Shown here piece by piece: positions 8,828 through 17,701 of a stretch of 64,000 nucleotides of DNA; position 1 is the stretch's first letter; each line of letters begins with the position of its first letter. Position numbers and translations under genes: made by a program. The DNA is from Stenotrophomonas rhizophila (GTDB lineage: Bacteria > Pseudomonadota > Gammaproteobacteria > Xanthomonadales > Xanthomonadaceae): the NCBI RefSeq assembly GCF_003751305.1, contig NZ_RJKV01000004.1, positions 62,001 through 126,000 of the forward strand, in the 5' to 3' direction. The notes beneath the pieces are model-generated. The model saw only the letters and a program-made list of their open reading frames with translations, did not search any database and was not told the origin of the DNA.

Positions 8828-8850
8828 GAGCCGGCCGGCGGCCGGCACGA
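8828..8850 (-). repeat. Degenerate GTAG-type REP
   Basis: 7-bp GC-only arms (GCCGGCC at 8830-8836, GGCCGGC at 8840-8846) with a 3-base loop. The flank is CGAC where the intact copies in this window have CTAC. Confidence 0.6.
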
Positions 8851-8864
8851 CCGGGGCGGATGGA

Positions 8865-11447
8865 TCAGCCGCGCGGCTTGGTCGGGTTGAGCTGGTTGCC
8901 GAAGAAGATCGCGTTCAACAGCAGGCGCTCGGTGCCATGCCAGTACTTGCGGTGCGCCGGATCATCGGCGAACAGCACCACATTGCCCTGCCCCTGCGGG
9001 GACACCACCAGCCATGCGGCACCGGCGACGCGGCTGCGGTTGCGCTCGGAAAGGTAGCCGTTGACCTTGGGCGCCTCGTCGATGCGCACCACGGTGGAGA
9101 ACGGATTGCGGCTGGGCTGGAAGCTCAGGCCGTTTTCCTTGTTCACCGCCAGCTGCCGACGCGGTACGCCGAAGCCCAGCGGATGCGTGTTGTCCACGTC
9201 CGCGCTGAGGATGTTGCCGCTCACCCGCTCGATGGCTGCGATGTCGCGCTGGTCGCCGAACGCACGTCGGGCGCCTTCCGGCTCCTTCTCCTCCGGCCCC
9301 AGCACTTCGTCGCTGAGCTTCTGCTCGATCGCCCAGCGCGCGGCCGTGCCGTAGGTGATCAGTGAGCCACCGGCGTTGATCCAGCGCTTGAGCGCCGCCA
9401 CTGCGGTGGCGTCCACGCCGGCATAGGTACCGCCGGCCAGGACAATGGTGGTGTAGCGGTCCAGCGTGATCTTGCCCAGCTGGGCCGGATCGATCTTGCT
9501 GGCCGGCAACTGCAGGTGCTGATCAAGCAGGAACCACGCCGAGCCGATCTCGGTGGCGCTGACGCCCTCGCCCATCACCAGCGCCACCGCCGGCTTGCGC
9601 AGCGCCTTGACGCTGTCACTGCCCAGATCGATGCCGCCACGGCTCTGCCCGCTGGACAGCGCCTGGATGTGCACGCCACTGCTGCGTGCGACCGCATCGA
9701 CCGCGGCAAGCAGCTCGGCACCGGCCAGCGGCTGGCCCGCGACCGGCACCACCACGCTGCCATAGCCGAACGACTGCTCGCCCTGCGCGGTGGCCGCGGT
9801 GAACGGCTGGAAGGCCGCGCGGGTCACCACGCCCTTGGCCTGCAGCGCATACAGCGCGCGGCTGGCGTTGTAATCGCGCCAATCGAACACGTAGGCGTAG
9901 CCCGCCTGACCGCCGACCACGCCACCGTTGGCGGCCGGTACGCTGGCCACGCGCTCGCCACCGGCAATCCGGCTGCGGCTCGCGGCGAAGGCGATGCCGT
10001 AGGCCGGCGCGATCGCATAGGAAGTGCTGCCGTAGAACACATCGCCCTTGATCGGCGGGGTGTCGGCGAAGATCGAATGCACGAGGCGGAACTGCGGTTG
10101 CGCGGCCTGGACGACGTACGCGCTGCCTGGCTCGAAGCGCTGCCCATCCACGGTGACCGGGGCGCTCAACGCCTGCACCGTGATCTGGTGCTGCAGCAGC
10201 AGATCCAGCAGCCGCTGGGTCAGGCCCGGATCGGCCGCGTCGCCGAACACGAACGACTTCACCGGCTGCTGGTTGGCCTGCTTCAGTGCGGACTGGAAGA
10301 AGTCCTTCTGCAGCTTCAGCAGCCCATCGCGTTCGGTCACTGCGCCGCGCACCGTGCCCAGACCGGTGGCCACCTGGTTGCGGATGGTGAAGCCGAAGGT
10401 CAGCAGGCCGTTGACCGATTCCTGCACGCGGCCGCGCGAGCTGGCCTGCTCCACGGTCACGCCGACCGCGCCGTGGAAGTCGGGGTAGGTCGAGCCGTAC
10501 ACCGGCGAGAAGTTGTCGAAGTTCTCCCCGGTGTAATACAGCGAGCCCAATGCATCCAGCGACTGGGCGTGGTACTTGGCCAGGGTCTTGTTGAAGTCAT
10601 ACGACGACGCCGGAATCAGCGGGCTGTGCATGCTCGCCGGCGACGGCTCGAAGTAGTAGGTGCTGTCCTTGCCCATCTCGTGGAAATCGATCTGGACGTT
10701 GGGATACCACTGGTGGAAATAGGCGATCTTCGGCCGCGTGTCCTGCTGGGTCAGCGCCAGCCAGTCGCGGTTGAGATCGGTGAAGTAGTGATTGGTGCGG
10801 CCTTGCGGGAACGGTTCGACATGTTCCTTGTCGGCCGGATCAGCCGAGGCAGGCGAGGATGCATAGGCGTTGTGCCAGCTCGCCGCGCGGTCGCGCCCAT
10901 CCGGGTTCTGCGCCGGATCGAACAGCACCACCGCCTGCTGCAGCCACTGCGCGGTCTCCGCGCTGCGGTTGGCGACCAGGTAGTAAGCGGTGAGCATCGC
11001 CGCTTCGCCGCTGGAGGTTTCATTCCCGTGCACGCTGTAGCCCAGCCACACCACCACCGGGCTGCTGCCGGCGGCCGAGAGTGGCTGCGCCGGATCGGCC
11101 AGAGTGACGTGCTGGCGACGCAGCGCGTCCAGGTTCTGCAGATTCTGCGCCGAGGTCACCGTGGCGATCAGCAGCGGGCGGCCCTCGTAGCTGCGGCCGA
11201 TCTCTTCAACCTTGATCTTGTCCGAGTGCTTGGCCAGCTCGTTGAAGTAGGCCACCAGCTGATCGTGCCGCGTGTAACGGCTGCCGATCTCATAGCCGAG
11301 AAACTGCTGGGGCGTGGGCACGGCCGGATCAAAATCACCACTGCCCGGAAAGAAGTACGCGCTCTGCGCGGAGGCAGGCGCAGCGAACACAGACAGCACC
11401 AGCGCCAACCAGGCGATGGGAGACAGCAGACGACGTTGCAAAGACAC
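8865..11447 (-). CDS. Secreted M14-family zinc carboxypeptidase-like protein
   Basis: 860 residues from a GTG at 11447, which has GGGG seven bases upstream; an in-frame ATG at 11498 is the alternative. A signal peptide (SPIAWLALVLSVFAAPASAQ) is followed by the M14 peptidase domain, roughly residues 40-380. Zinc motif HGNETSSGE, DPAQNPDGRDR and FHEMG are visible, and VTVEQASSRG may hold the catalytic Glu. The last 220 or so residues form a second, class-I glutamine-amidotransferase-like domain, as in other large bacterial M14 proteins. It likely degrades peptides outside the cytoplasm. A TonB-dependent receptor is encoded just upstream, which suggests peptide or nutrient scavenging. Confidence 0.85.
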   Translation of the reverse strand: MSLQRRLLSPIAWLALVLSVFAAPASAQSAYFFPGSGDFDPAVPTPQQFLGYEIGSRYTRHDQLVAYFNELAKHSDKIKVEEIGRSYEGRPLLIATVTSAQNLQNLDALRRQHVTLADPAQPLSAAGSSPVVVWLGYSVHGNETSSGEAAMLTAYYLVANRSAETAQWLQQAVVLFDPAQNPDGRDRAASWHNAYASSPASADPADKEHVEPFPQGRTNHYFTDLNRDWLALTQQDTRPKIAYFHQWYPNVQIDFHEMGKDSTYYFEPSPASMHSPLIPASSYDFNKTLAKYHAQSLDALGSLYYTGENFDNFSPVYGSTYPDFHGAVGVTVEQASSRGRVQESVNGLLTFGFTIRNQVATGLGTVRGAVTERDGLLKLQKDFFQSALKQANQQPVKSFVFGDAADPGLTQRLLDLLLQHQITVQALSAPVTVDGQRFEPGSAYVVQAAQPQFRLVHSIFADTPPIKGDVFYGSTSYAIAPAYGIAFAASRSRIAGGERVASVPAANGGVVGGQAGYAYVFDWRDYNASRALYALQAKGVVTRAAFQPFTAATAQGEQSFGYGSVVVPVAGQPLAGAELLAAVDAVARSSGVHIQALSSGQSRGGIDLGSDSVKALRKPAVALVMGEGVSATEIGSAWFLLDQHLQLPASKIDPAQLGKITLDRYTTIVLAGGTYAGVDATAVAALKRWINAGGSLITYGTAARWAIEQKLSDEVLGPEEKEPEGARRAFGDQRDIAAIERVSGNILSADVDNTHPLGFGVPRRQLAVNKENGLSFQPSRNPFSTVVRIDEAPKVNGYLSERNRSRVAGAAWLVVSPQGQGNVVLFADDPAHRKYWHGTERLLLNAIFFGNQLNPTKPRG

Positions 11448-11519
11448 AGCGATTCCCCGAAAGACGGGCCGGTTCCTTCCGGCCCTGTGGATACGCACGC
11501 TCCGATGCGCTGGATGAGG

Positions 11520-14165
11520 TCAGAAGCGGTAGTCGAAGCCGACCGTGAAGTAGCGACCACGCAGGTCGTACTGACTGAAGTCATACGGCGCGCGGATGCC
11601 CGGGAAAGAGGCGTCGTACGGCGGTTCCTCATCGGCCAGGTTCTGGATCTTCGCGTACACGGTCAGCTTGTCGATACCGGTGTAGCCCAGGTACAGATCG
11701 AACTGGTTGTACGCATCCACCCGATCCTGCACGGCAGTGGCCGCGGCGCTGGCCTTCTGGTCGTACCCGCTGGTGTAGTACCAGGTGAGCGCGGTGCGGA
11801 AGTCGCCGTAGCTCCAGTCGAAGGTGGTGGTGGCCTTGTTCTTGGGCAGGGTGGCGCCGAGGTTGCTGCCGGCGTAATCCACCAGCGGGCCACCGACCAC
11901 GGTGGGGCGGCTGTAGTTGCGCACGTGCGTGAAAGCGGTGCTCAGGCCGAAGTCGCCCGCCTGCGTGGTCGGGAAGCGCTGGCGCAGTTCGACATCGAAC
12001 CCGGAAGTCTTCAGCTCGCTGAGGTTCTGGTAGCGGTTGAACACCGCCAGCAGCTTGCCGCGCTCATCGCGGCTGACCGCACCCGGCACGTTGTCGGTGA
12101 CCAGGGTCTGGGTGTTGTTGGTGCCCACCAGGTTTTCCAGCTCGATGCGGTAGTAATCCACGCTCAGGCTGGTGTTGGACCACGGGGAGAGCACGATGCC
12201 GGCATTGAAGCTCTTGGTGCGCTCGGGCTTGAGATCGTTGTTGCCGACAGTGAAGAAGGTCGGGTTCTGCCGCGAGCCCGGCACGTCCGGGTCGCGCGGA
12301 TCGATCACGCTGCCGTAGGCGATGCTGGTGCTGTTGGAGTTCTCCGACAGCGACGGCGCGCGGAAGCCCTTGGAGGCGGCGGCGCGCACCAGCAGGATGT
12401 CCCACGGCTGCCAGCGCAGGCTCAGCTTGGGCGAGAACGCATCGCCGAAATCGCTGTAGTGATCCGCGCGCGCAGCCGCCTGCAGTTCCAGACGCTCGGC
12501 CAGCGGCACGTTCACTTCGGCATAGGCCGCGGTGACCTTGCGCTCACCATGTACCTCGGCGATCGCCGGGCGGATCTGCAGACCCGCATCGATCTGCCAC
12601 GGGTTGTTGGAATCGAGTTTCTCGCGGCGCCACTCGGCACCCGCGGCGAACCCGATTTCGCCGGCCCAGGTGTGGCCGATCGCACCGGAGATCTTGGCAT
12701 CCACGCCCTGCAGCACCGACTCGGCCGGGCGCAGCGTGCTGATGTTGATCGCGTTGAGCACATCCTGCGAGGTTGCCGACGGATCGAGCAGGTTGTAGCT
12801 GCCGGTGGCGAGCGCATCGGCCAGTGCATAGCGGTTGGCGAAACCGCCGGAGACGGTCTCGCGCTCGCTGCTGCGCGCGCCGAACGCCCCCACTTCCCAA
12901 TCCCAGTTCTGCAGGCTGCCGCGCAGCCCGACCAGGCCGCGGTAGGCCTGCGAGCGGTTGGTCTTGATGGTCGCGCCGAGGTTGAAGAAGGTGTACTCGA
13001 TCGGCACCGCGCGGCCATACGGGTTGTACGGGCTGCTGGCGGGCAGGTTGGAGGACACCGGTTCGGCCAGGCCGGTATCGGCGTTGAGCGCGAAGCGGCC
13101 GCTTTCCAGGGTGAAGAAGGGGCTGCTGCCGAACCAGGAAACGCCCTTGATGTCGCTGTAGAGCACTTCGCCGAAGGCTTCGACGTTGTCGTTCACCCGG
13201 AAGGTGCCGTTGACGTAGGCCTGGTAGCGCTTGGTCGAGGGAATCAGCGTGGTGTACGGCGCCTGGTTGAAGCCGCAGGTGTTGCCGGCCAGGCCGTCGA
13301 TCGGCGCACTGGCGACCAGCGTGGTGCCGTCCGGGCAGTTGCCACTGGCATCGAGCATCGGCACCGAGGTGCCGTTGACCAGATAGCGTGCGCCCTTTGC
13401 CGACCAGCCGTTCCAGCGGCCGCCGGGCTTGTCGGTGTAGATGCCGGACTTGGTCAGGTCACGCTCGTCCTGGTCCAGGCGCTCGCGGTTGTAGCCTTCC
13501 AGGCTGACCAGGATGTTGTAGCCGTCCGTGTCCAGATCACCGATGCCGCCGATGAACTTCAGGTTCTGCTCGTCCAGCCCGCCCTGATCGGCGGTGCCCA
13601 GGCTGCCACCGAGTTCGGCACCTTCGAAATTCTGCCGGGTGATGATGTTGACCACACCGGCCACCGCATCCGAACCGTACACGGCCGAGGCGCCGTCCTT
13701 GAGCACTTCGATGCGCTCCACGGCAACCAGCGGCAGCGCGTTGAGGTTGACGAAGGTGTCCGACAGGCCGCCAGCCGGGAAGCCGTAGTTGGCCAGGCGA
13801 CGGCCGTTGAGCAGCACCAGCGTGTTCTTCTGCGACAGGCCGCGCAGGCCGATGCCGGCCGAACCGGAGGCCCAGCCGTTGTTGGTGGTTTCGTTGGCGG
13901 CGTTGCCGGTGTTGGCCGAGATCGATCGCAGCAGGTCGGCGACGGTGGCCTTGCCGGTCTCCTCCAGCTGCTGGCGCTCGATCACCTGCACCGGGTTGGC
14001 CGACTCGGTATCCGTGCGCTTGATGTTGGACCCGGTGACCCGCACGGCGGCGAGGGTCTTGCTGTCGCCGGTGGCGGCAGCATCGGGGGCGGCGTCGGCG
14101 AACGCGGTCAAAGGCGTTGCCAGAGCGACGGACAACGCCGCTACAAGAAGAGTGTGCTTGGGCAT
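11520..14165 (-). CDS. TonB-dependent receptor (large, nutrient-type)
   Basis: About 881 residues. Signal peptide HTLLVAALSVALATPLTAFA, then the TonB-box/plug region (LAAVRVTGSNIKRTDTESAN, QVIERQQLEETGKATVADLL, GLRGLSQKNTLVLLNGRRLA, ERIEVLKDGASAVYGSDAVA) and a barrel ending in the aromatic terminus FTVGFDYRF. This plug type (NPVQVI..., VLLNGRR) is the one expanded in Xanthomonads for plant- and nutrient-derived substrates; the substrate is not evident. I prefer the ATG at 14165, with a TTG at 14190-14192 as the alternative. Direct repeats upstream at 14231-14280 may be an operator. The M14 peptidase follows 72 bases downstream. Confidence 0.85.
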   Translation of the reverse strand: MPKHTLLVAALSVALATPLTAFADAAPDAAATGDSKTLAAVRVTGSNIKRTDTESANPVQVIERQQLEETGKATVADLLRSISANTGNAANETTNNGWASGSAGIGLRGLSQKNTLVLLNGRRLANYGFPAGGLSDTFVNLNALPLVAVERIEVLKDGASAVYGSDAVAGVVNIITRQNFEGAELGGSLGTADQGGLDEQNLKFIGGIGDLDTDGYNILVSLEGYNRERLDQDERDLTKSGIYTDKPGGRWNGWSAKGARYLVNGTSVPMLDASGNCPDGTTLVASAPIDGLAGNTCGFNQAPYTTLIPSTKRYQAYVNGTFRVNDNVEAFGEVLYSDIKGVSWFGSSPFFTLESGRFALNADTGLAEPVSSNLPASSPYNPYGRAVPIEYTFFNLGATIKTNRSQAYRGLVGLRGSLQNWDWEVGAFGARSSERETVSGGFANRYALADALATGSYNLLDPSATSQDVLNAINISTLRPAESVLQGVDAKISGAIGHTWAGEIGFAAGAEWRREKLDSNNPWQIDAGLQIRPAIAEVHGERKVTAAYAEVNVPLAERLELQAAARADHYSDFGDAFSPKLSLRWQPWDILLVRAAASKGFRAPSLSENSNSTSIAYGSVIDPRDPDVPGSRQNPTFFTVGNNDLKPERTKSFNAGIVLSPWSNTSLSVDYYRIELENLVGTNNTQTLVTDNVPGAVSRDERGKLLAVFNRYQNLSELKTSGFDVELRQRFPTTQAGDFGLSTAFTHVRNYSRPTVVGGPLVDYAGSNLGATLPKNKATTTFDWSYGDFRTALTWYYTSGYDQKASAAATAVQDRVDAYNQFDLYLGYTGIDKLTVYAKIQNLADEEPPYDASFPGIRAPYDFSQYDLRGRYFTVGFDYRF

Positions 14166-14230
14166 GAACTTCAGTGGGGTGGTGGACGACAAGTTCCGCA
14201 GTAGTCCATGCCTGGCTGAACCACGGCCAA

Positions 14231-14280
14231 TAACATCTCTTCATACGGATATAAGAGAAACTAACATCTCTTCATCCGGA
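14231..14280 (-). promoter_or_regulatory. Direct repeats upstream of the second TonB receptor
   Basis: TAACATCTCTTCATACGGA (14231-14249) and TAACATCTCTTCATCCGGA (14262-14280) differ at one base of 19 and are spaced 31 bases start to start, three helical turns. Their position 66-115 bases before the receptor start fits an activator or repressor binding in tandem on one face of the helix. The regulator is not recognised. Confidence 0.45.
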
Positions 14281-14341
14281 TGGAAATGTTTTCGTTAGCA
14301 ACAATTAACCGCCGCCCCCTGCCGGAGCCCCGACCCACCGC

Positions 14342-14354
14342 TACAATGCGGCCA
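14342..14354 (+). promoter_or_regulatory. Promoter of queD, apparently leaderless
   Basis: TACAAT at 14342-14347 is a good -10 box. With the usual 6-base spacing the transcript would start at the A of the ATG at 14354. No ribosome binding site precedes the ATG. Confidence 0.5.
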
Positions 14355-14707
14355 TGGAAATCTTCAAAGTCTTTACCCTCGAGGCCGCTCACCACCTCCC
14401 CAACGTGCCGCCGGGTCACAAGTGCGCGCGCCTGCACGGCCACTCCTTCCGGGTGGAACTCAAAGTGGAAGGCGAGCCCGGCGAGCAGACCGGCTGGATC
14501 ATGGATTTCGGCGACGTCAAAGCCGCTTTCCAGCCGATCTACGACCGTCTGGACCACCACTACCTCAACGACATCCCCGGCCTGGAGAACCCGACCAGCG
14601 AGCGCCTGGCGATGTGGATCTGGGACGAGCTCAAGCCGGCCCTGCCCGAGCTGAGCGAGGTCACCGTGCACGAAACCTGCACCTCCGGCTGCCGCTACCG
14701 GGGCTGA
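14354..14707 (+). CDS. queD: 6-carboxytetrahydropterin synthase
   Basis: 117 residues, the usual length. Converts dihydroneopterin triphosphate to 6-carboxytetrahydropterin, the second step towards queuosine for tRNA. The zinc ligands are in AAHH (residues 11-14) and LHGH (27-30), the catalytic Cys in [10 protein letters not shown] (Cys24), and the C-terminal [11 protein letters not shown] carries the conserved Glu. It stands alone, with a promoter that seems to produce a leaderless mRNA. Confidence 0.95.
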   Translation: MEIFKVFTLEAAHHLPNVPPGHKCARLHGHSFRVELKVEGEPGEQTGWIMDFGDVKAAFQPIYDRLDHHYLNDIPGLENPTSERLAMWIWDELKPALPELSEVTVHETCTSGCRYRG

Positions 14708-14736
14708 CCGGCGGCGCGCGAGCACCGCACGGCGCG

Positions 14737-14760
14737 GTAGTGCCGGCCGCTGGCCGGCTC
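14737..14760 (+). repeat. GTAG-headed REP palindrome
   Basis: GTAG at 14737-14740, then 7-bp arms GCCGGCC (14742-14748) and GGCCGGC (14752-14758) with loop GCT. It lies 30 bases after queD. Confidence 0.85.
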
Positions 14761-14850
14761 CGCGCCAGCCACCACCGCCCGAAAGCCTGTGCAACCCCCT
14801 GATCTGTAAACAATTCATGTAAAACCGGACCCCACCCGGCAACGGAATGT

Positions 14851-14885
14851 TGCAATGCAATATTTTCGGCGTATGCTGCATTGCA
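14851..14885 (+). promoter_or_regulatory. Two PhaR-like operators before the phasin gene
   Basis: TGCAATGCA (14851-14859) and TGCATTGCA (14877-14885) both match the TGC-N3-GCA core bound by PhaR repressors of PHB-producing proteobacteria, and are 26 bases apart start to start. They lie 26-60 bases before the phasin ATG, over the expected promoter. Confidence 0.5.
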
Positions 14886-14910
14886 TCAACGTTCTCGAGC
14901 CGTCCTGACC

Positions 14911-15276
14911 ATGGCGTCCGCGTTCACCGATTCCTTCAGCCACTACACCCGCCAGCTGGCCGCCACGGCCACGCGTGCCAACCGGCTCGCGCTGGAAAAT
15001 GCCGAAAGCATGTTCGGGGTGCAGGTGAAGACGCTGGAGAAGAACATCACCGCTACCAGCGGGTTCTTCGGTGAAATCGTGCAGTCACAGGATGCTGGCA
15101 CGCTGCAGTCGCTGCTGCCCAAAGGCGCGCAACTGGCACGTGACAACCTCGCCCGTTGGACCAGCGCCAGCCAGGAAGTGGCCGGCCTGGGGCTGAAGGC
15201 CTCCGAAGCCTTCGGCGAACTCGCCCGGCAGCCGTTCGCGGCCGCCACGCCCAGCGCAGGCAAGACGCGCGGCTGA
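14911..15276 (+). CDS. Phasin family protein
   Basis: 121 residues, helical and without Cys. It shows the phasin_2 pattern: FTDSFSHYTRQ at the start, RANRLALENAESMFGVQ, then GGF-like ATSGFFGEI and ARWTSASQEVAGLGLKASEAF. Phasins coat polyhydroxyalkanoate granules; some relatives act as general stress or storage proteins, and no PHA synthase is in the window. Start at the ATG at 14911 (MASAFTDSF). Two PhaR-like sites precede it and a terminator follows at 15324. Confidence 0.85.
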   Translation: MASAFTDSFSHYTRQLAATATRANRLALENAESMFGVQVKTLEKNITATSGFFGEIVQSQDAGTLQSLLPKGAQLARDNLARWTSASQEVAGLGLKASEAFGELARQPFAAATPSAGKTRG

Positions 15277-15323
15277 GCCGGACAACATCGAATTTGCGTG
15301 GGTCCCTCCCCCCACGCAATCCC

Positions 15324-15362
15324 AGACCCGACAGAACCCTCCCTCTGTCGGGTCTTTTTTTG
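15324..15362 (+). terminator. Intrinsic terminator of the phasin gene
   Basis: 11-bp stem AGACCCGACAG (15324-15334) with its complement (15345-15355), 10-base loop and a run of T from 15355. It lies between the convergent phasin and histidine kinase genes. Confidence 0.85.
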
Positions 15363-15369
15363 CGCGGTG

Positions 15370-16836
15370 TTACCGCGTGGCGGGCAGCGAGAACACGAAC
15401 AAGGCGCCTTCCCGGCTCTCCAGCAGCCGGATGTCACGCGCGTGCAACTGCAGGATGCGATGCACGATCAACAGCCCCAGCCCGCCGCTGTCCGGTCGCT
15501 GGCTGCTCAGTGCCGGCATGGCGGTGAACAATGTGTCGCGACGCTCCGGGGCGATGCCCGGGCCACTGTCGGCGATGCTGATCTGCACCTCGCCACTGAC
15601 CGCGCGCAGCGTCACCGCGATACGGCCGCCCTCGGGCGTGTGGCGGATCGCGTTGTCGAGCAGGTTGGTCAGCACCCGCTCGATCAACGCCAGATCCGCG
15701 ATCACCGGCGGCAAGCCCGGCGGAATATCGGCGCTCAACGTCTGCCGGCGCGATTCGGCTGCCAGCTCGAATTTCTGGAACACGTCCTGGATCAGATCCG
15801 GCAGCGAGAACGCCTGACGGTCCAGCACGACACCGCCGTGCTCCAGCCGGGCCAGCTCGAACAGCGCCTGGGCCAGCCGGCCGACCTTGTGGCTCTGCGA
15901 CAAGGCAATGGACAGGTAGCGCTGGCGTTCGTCGGCGCTGAGCGTGGCGTCCTTGAGCGCCAGCGTTTCCAGATACCCGTGCAGCGACGACAACGGCGTG
16001 CGCAGGTCGTGGGAGATGTTGGCGACCAGTTCGCGCCGCTGCAGATCCTGCTGGCGCAGCTGTTGCCACTGCTCGCCCAGGCGCTGGGCCATGTGCCCGA
16101 AGCTGTGCTGCAGGATGGCCAGCTCGTCGCGCTCGCCGGGGCGCAGCGCCGCCGGGGGCGGTGCGGCATCCGGGGTGGCGCTATCCACATCGAAGGACTG
16201 GATGCGCCGGGTCAGCTGGCGCAGCGGGCGGGTCACCCAGCGGAACGCGACCAGGCCGGCCAGCAGGCCCACCACGGCGACGATCGCCAGCGACCACAAC
16301 GTGGTGCGCAGCGTACTGTTGGCCGCGATATTGGCGGCGAGCGCTTCGCGCTGCTCGCCGACCAGCACCACGTAGATGTAACCCGCCTGATGCCCCTGCA
16401 CCCACAGCGGCGCCGCGTTGAACACCTTGCGGCCGGTCGCACTGCGTGGGTCATCGCCGAGAATCGGCAACGGCTCGTCGCGCAGCAGCGCCTGCACAGG
16501 CACCAGATCGACACGGCTGCGCTTGAGGTGACCGTCGGGCGCATCATGGCCAAGGATGCGGCCCTGGTCATCAAGCAGATACACCTCCACGCTCGGGTTG
16601 ACCGCCATCAGCTTGCCGAACAGCGCGCGCACTTCGCCATTGCGCATGCCGCGGCCATCCATCAGCTCGCCGCTGCGCGCGATGTGCTCGGCCAGCCCGC
16701 GTGAGAGGCGCTGCACGGTTTCCTGCTCATGCACGGTGGTGCTGCGCATCTGGATCCAGACCAGTGCGCCACAGCACAGCAGCAACAGCGCGAAAAACAC
16801 CGCGGACAGGCGCTGGGACAAGGTGAGGCGGATCAT
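15370..16836 (-). CDS. Membrane sensor histidine kinase
   Basis: 488 residues. An N-terminal membrane helix (LSAVFFALLLLCCGALVWI) is followed by a periplasmic sensor region of about 130 residues. A second helix (LWSLAIVAVVGLLAGLVAF), HAMP, the HisKA dimerisation helix with the phosphoacceptor in NISHDLRTPL, and an HATPase domain with NLLDNAIRHTPEGG, DSGPGIAP and GGLGLLIV complete it. Its ATG at 16836 overlaps the stop of the response regulator by 4 bases. The pair is divergent from the periplasmic MsrB-DipZ-MsrA operon 146 bases away, so a role in sensing oxidative damage to envelope methionines is plausible, as for HprSR/MsrPQ in E. coli. That link is inferred. Confidence 0.9.
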   Translation of the reverse strand: MIRLTLSQRLSAVFFALLLLCCGALVWIQMRSTTVHEQETVQRLSRGLAEHIARSGELMDGRGMRNGEVRALFGKLMAVNPSVEVYLLDDQGRILGHDAPDGHLKRSRVDLVPVQALLRDEPLPILGDDPRSATGRKVFNAAPLWVQGHQAGYIYVVLVGEQREALAANIAANSTLRTTLWSLAIVAVVGLLAGLVAFRWVTRPLRQLTRRIQSFDVDSATPDAAPPPAALRPGERDELAILQHSFGHMAQRLGEQWQQLRQQDLQRRELVANISHDLRTPLSSLHGYLETLALKDATLSADERQRYLSIALSQSHKVGRLAQALFELARLEHGGVVLDRQAFSLPDLIQDVFQKFELAAESRRQTLSADIPPGLPPVIADLALIERVLTNLLDNAIRHTPEGGRIAVTLRAVSGEVQISIADSGPGIAPERRDTLFTAMPALSSQRPDSGGLGLLIVHRILQLHARDIRLLESREGALFVFSLPATR

Positions 16837-17555
16837 GTGTCTGTCCCCTCGTGGCCATCGACCAGTTTGTAGCCGCGCCCCCACACCGTCTGGATGCGTT
16901 GCGGGTTGGCCGCATCGCGCTCGATCTTGTTGCGCAGCCGGTTGATGTGGGTGTTGACGGTGTGCTCGTAGCCGTCGTGCTGGTAACCCCAGACCTGGTT
17001 GAGCAGGTCCATCCGCGAATACACCTGGTCCGGATGACGGGCGAAGAAATACAGCAGATCGAACTCGCGCGGGGTCAGTTCCAAGGGGCGGCCGTCGACC
17101 AGTGCCGTGCGTGCGACCGGGTCGATGCGCAGCCCGGCCACCCCGATCTCGCCAGCGTCGATGCGTGCGTTCTGCGCCATCGCCTCGACACGGCGCAGCA
17201 GCGCTTTCACCCGTGCCACCAGCTCCAGCATCGAGAAGGGCTTGGCCAGGTAATCGTCCGCCCCCAGCTCCAGGCCGAGAATGCGGTGCACTTCACTGGC
17301 GCGCGCACTGGTGATGATGATCGGGGTGTAGCGCGTCATCGCGCGGGCACGCTTGCAGATCTCCAGGCCGTCCACGCCGGGCAGCATCAGATCCAGCACC
17401 AGCGCGCTCCACGGCTGCGCCTCCAGCAGGGCCAGGCCCTCGTCGCCGGTGGCGGCATGGGTGACCTCATAGCCTTCATCGCGCAGGTGCATGCGCAGCA
17501 GGTTGGCGATGTGGACATCGTCTTCGACGATCAGGACGCGCTTGGCACTGCTCAT
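16833..17555 (-). CDS. OmpR/PhoB-family response regulator
   Basis: 240 residues. Receiver domain 1-120 with the acidic pair EDD at 11-13, phosphoacceptor Asp55 (VLDLMLPG) and the Lys of LAKPF. A winged-helix DNA-binding domain follows (LTPREFDLLYFFARHPDQVY, then VNTHINRLRNKIE and VWGRGYKL). It is translated first and overlaps the kinase gene by 4 bases. The promoter region is shared with the divergent Msr operon, which it may control. Confidence 0.93.
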   Translation of the reverse strand: MSSAKRVLIVEDDVHIANLLRMHLRDEGYEVTHAATGDEGLALLEAQPWSALVLDLMLPGVDGLEICKRARAMTRYTPIIITSARASEVHRILGLELGADDYLAKPFSMLELVARVKALLRRVEAMAQNARIDAGEIGVAGLRIDPVARTALVDGRPLELTPREFDLLYFFARHPDQVYSRMDLLNQVWGYQHDGYEHTVNTHINRLRNKIERDAANPQRIQTVWGRGYKLVDGHEGTDT

Positions 17556-17701
17556 CGGCTCAGGGGGCGGCAGGAGGGCATGGCGGCATTGTCGACGGAT
17601 CGCGACCTGAATGTGTCACGGAAAATTTAACCCTGCGTGAGGATTCGTTGACCGGGCCGGGTGCAGCATGGCCGCATCGTCCCCGTGCCCGGAGATCGGT
17701 C

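Noticed and set aside
9516-14204. 1562-residue open frame on the plus strand
   Set aside because: It is the antisense shadow of the M14 peptidase and the second TonB receptor, both with clear motifs; high GC keeps the opposite frame open.
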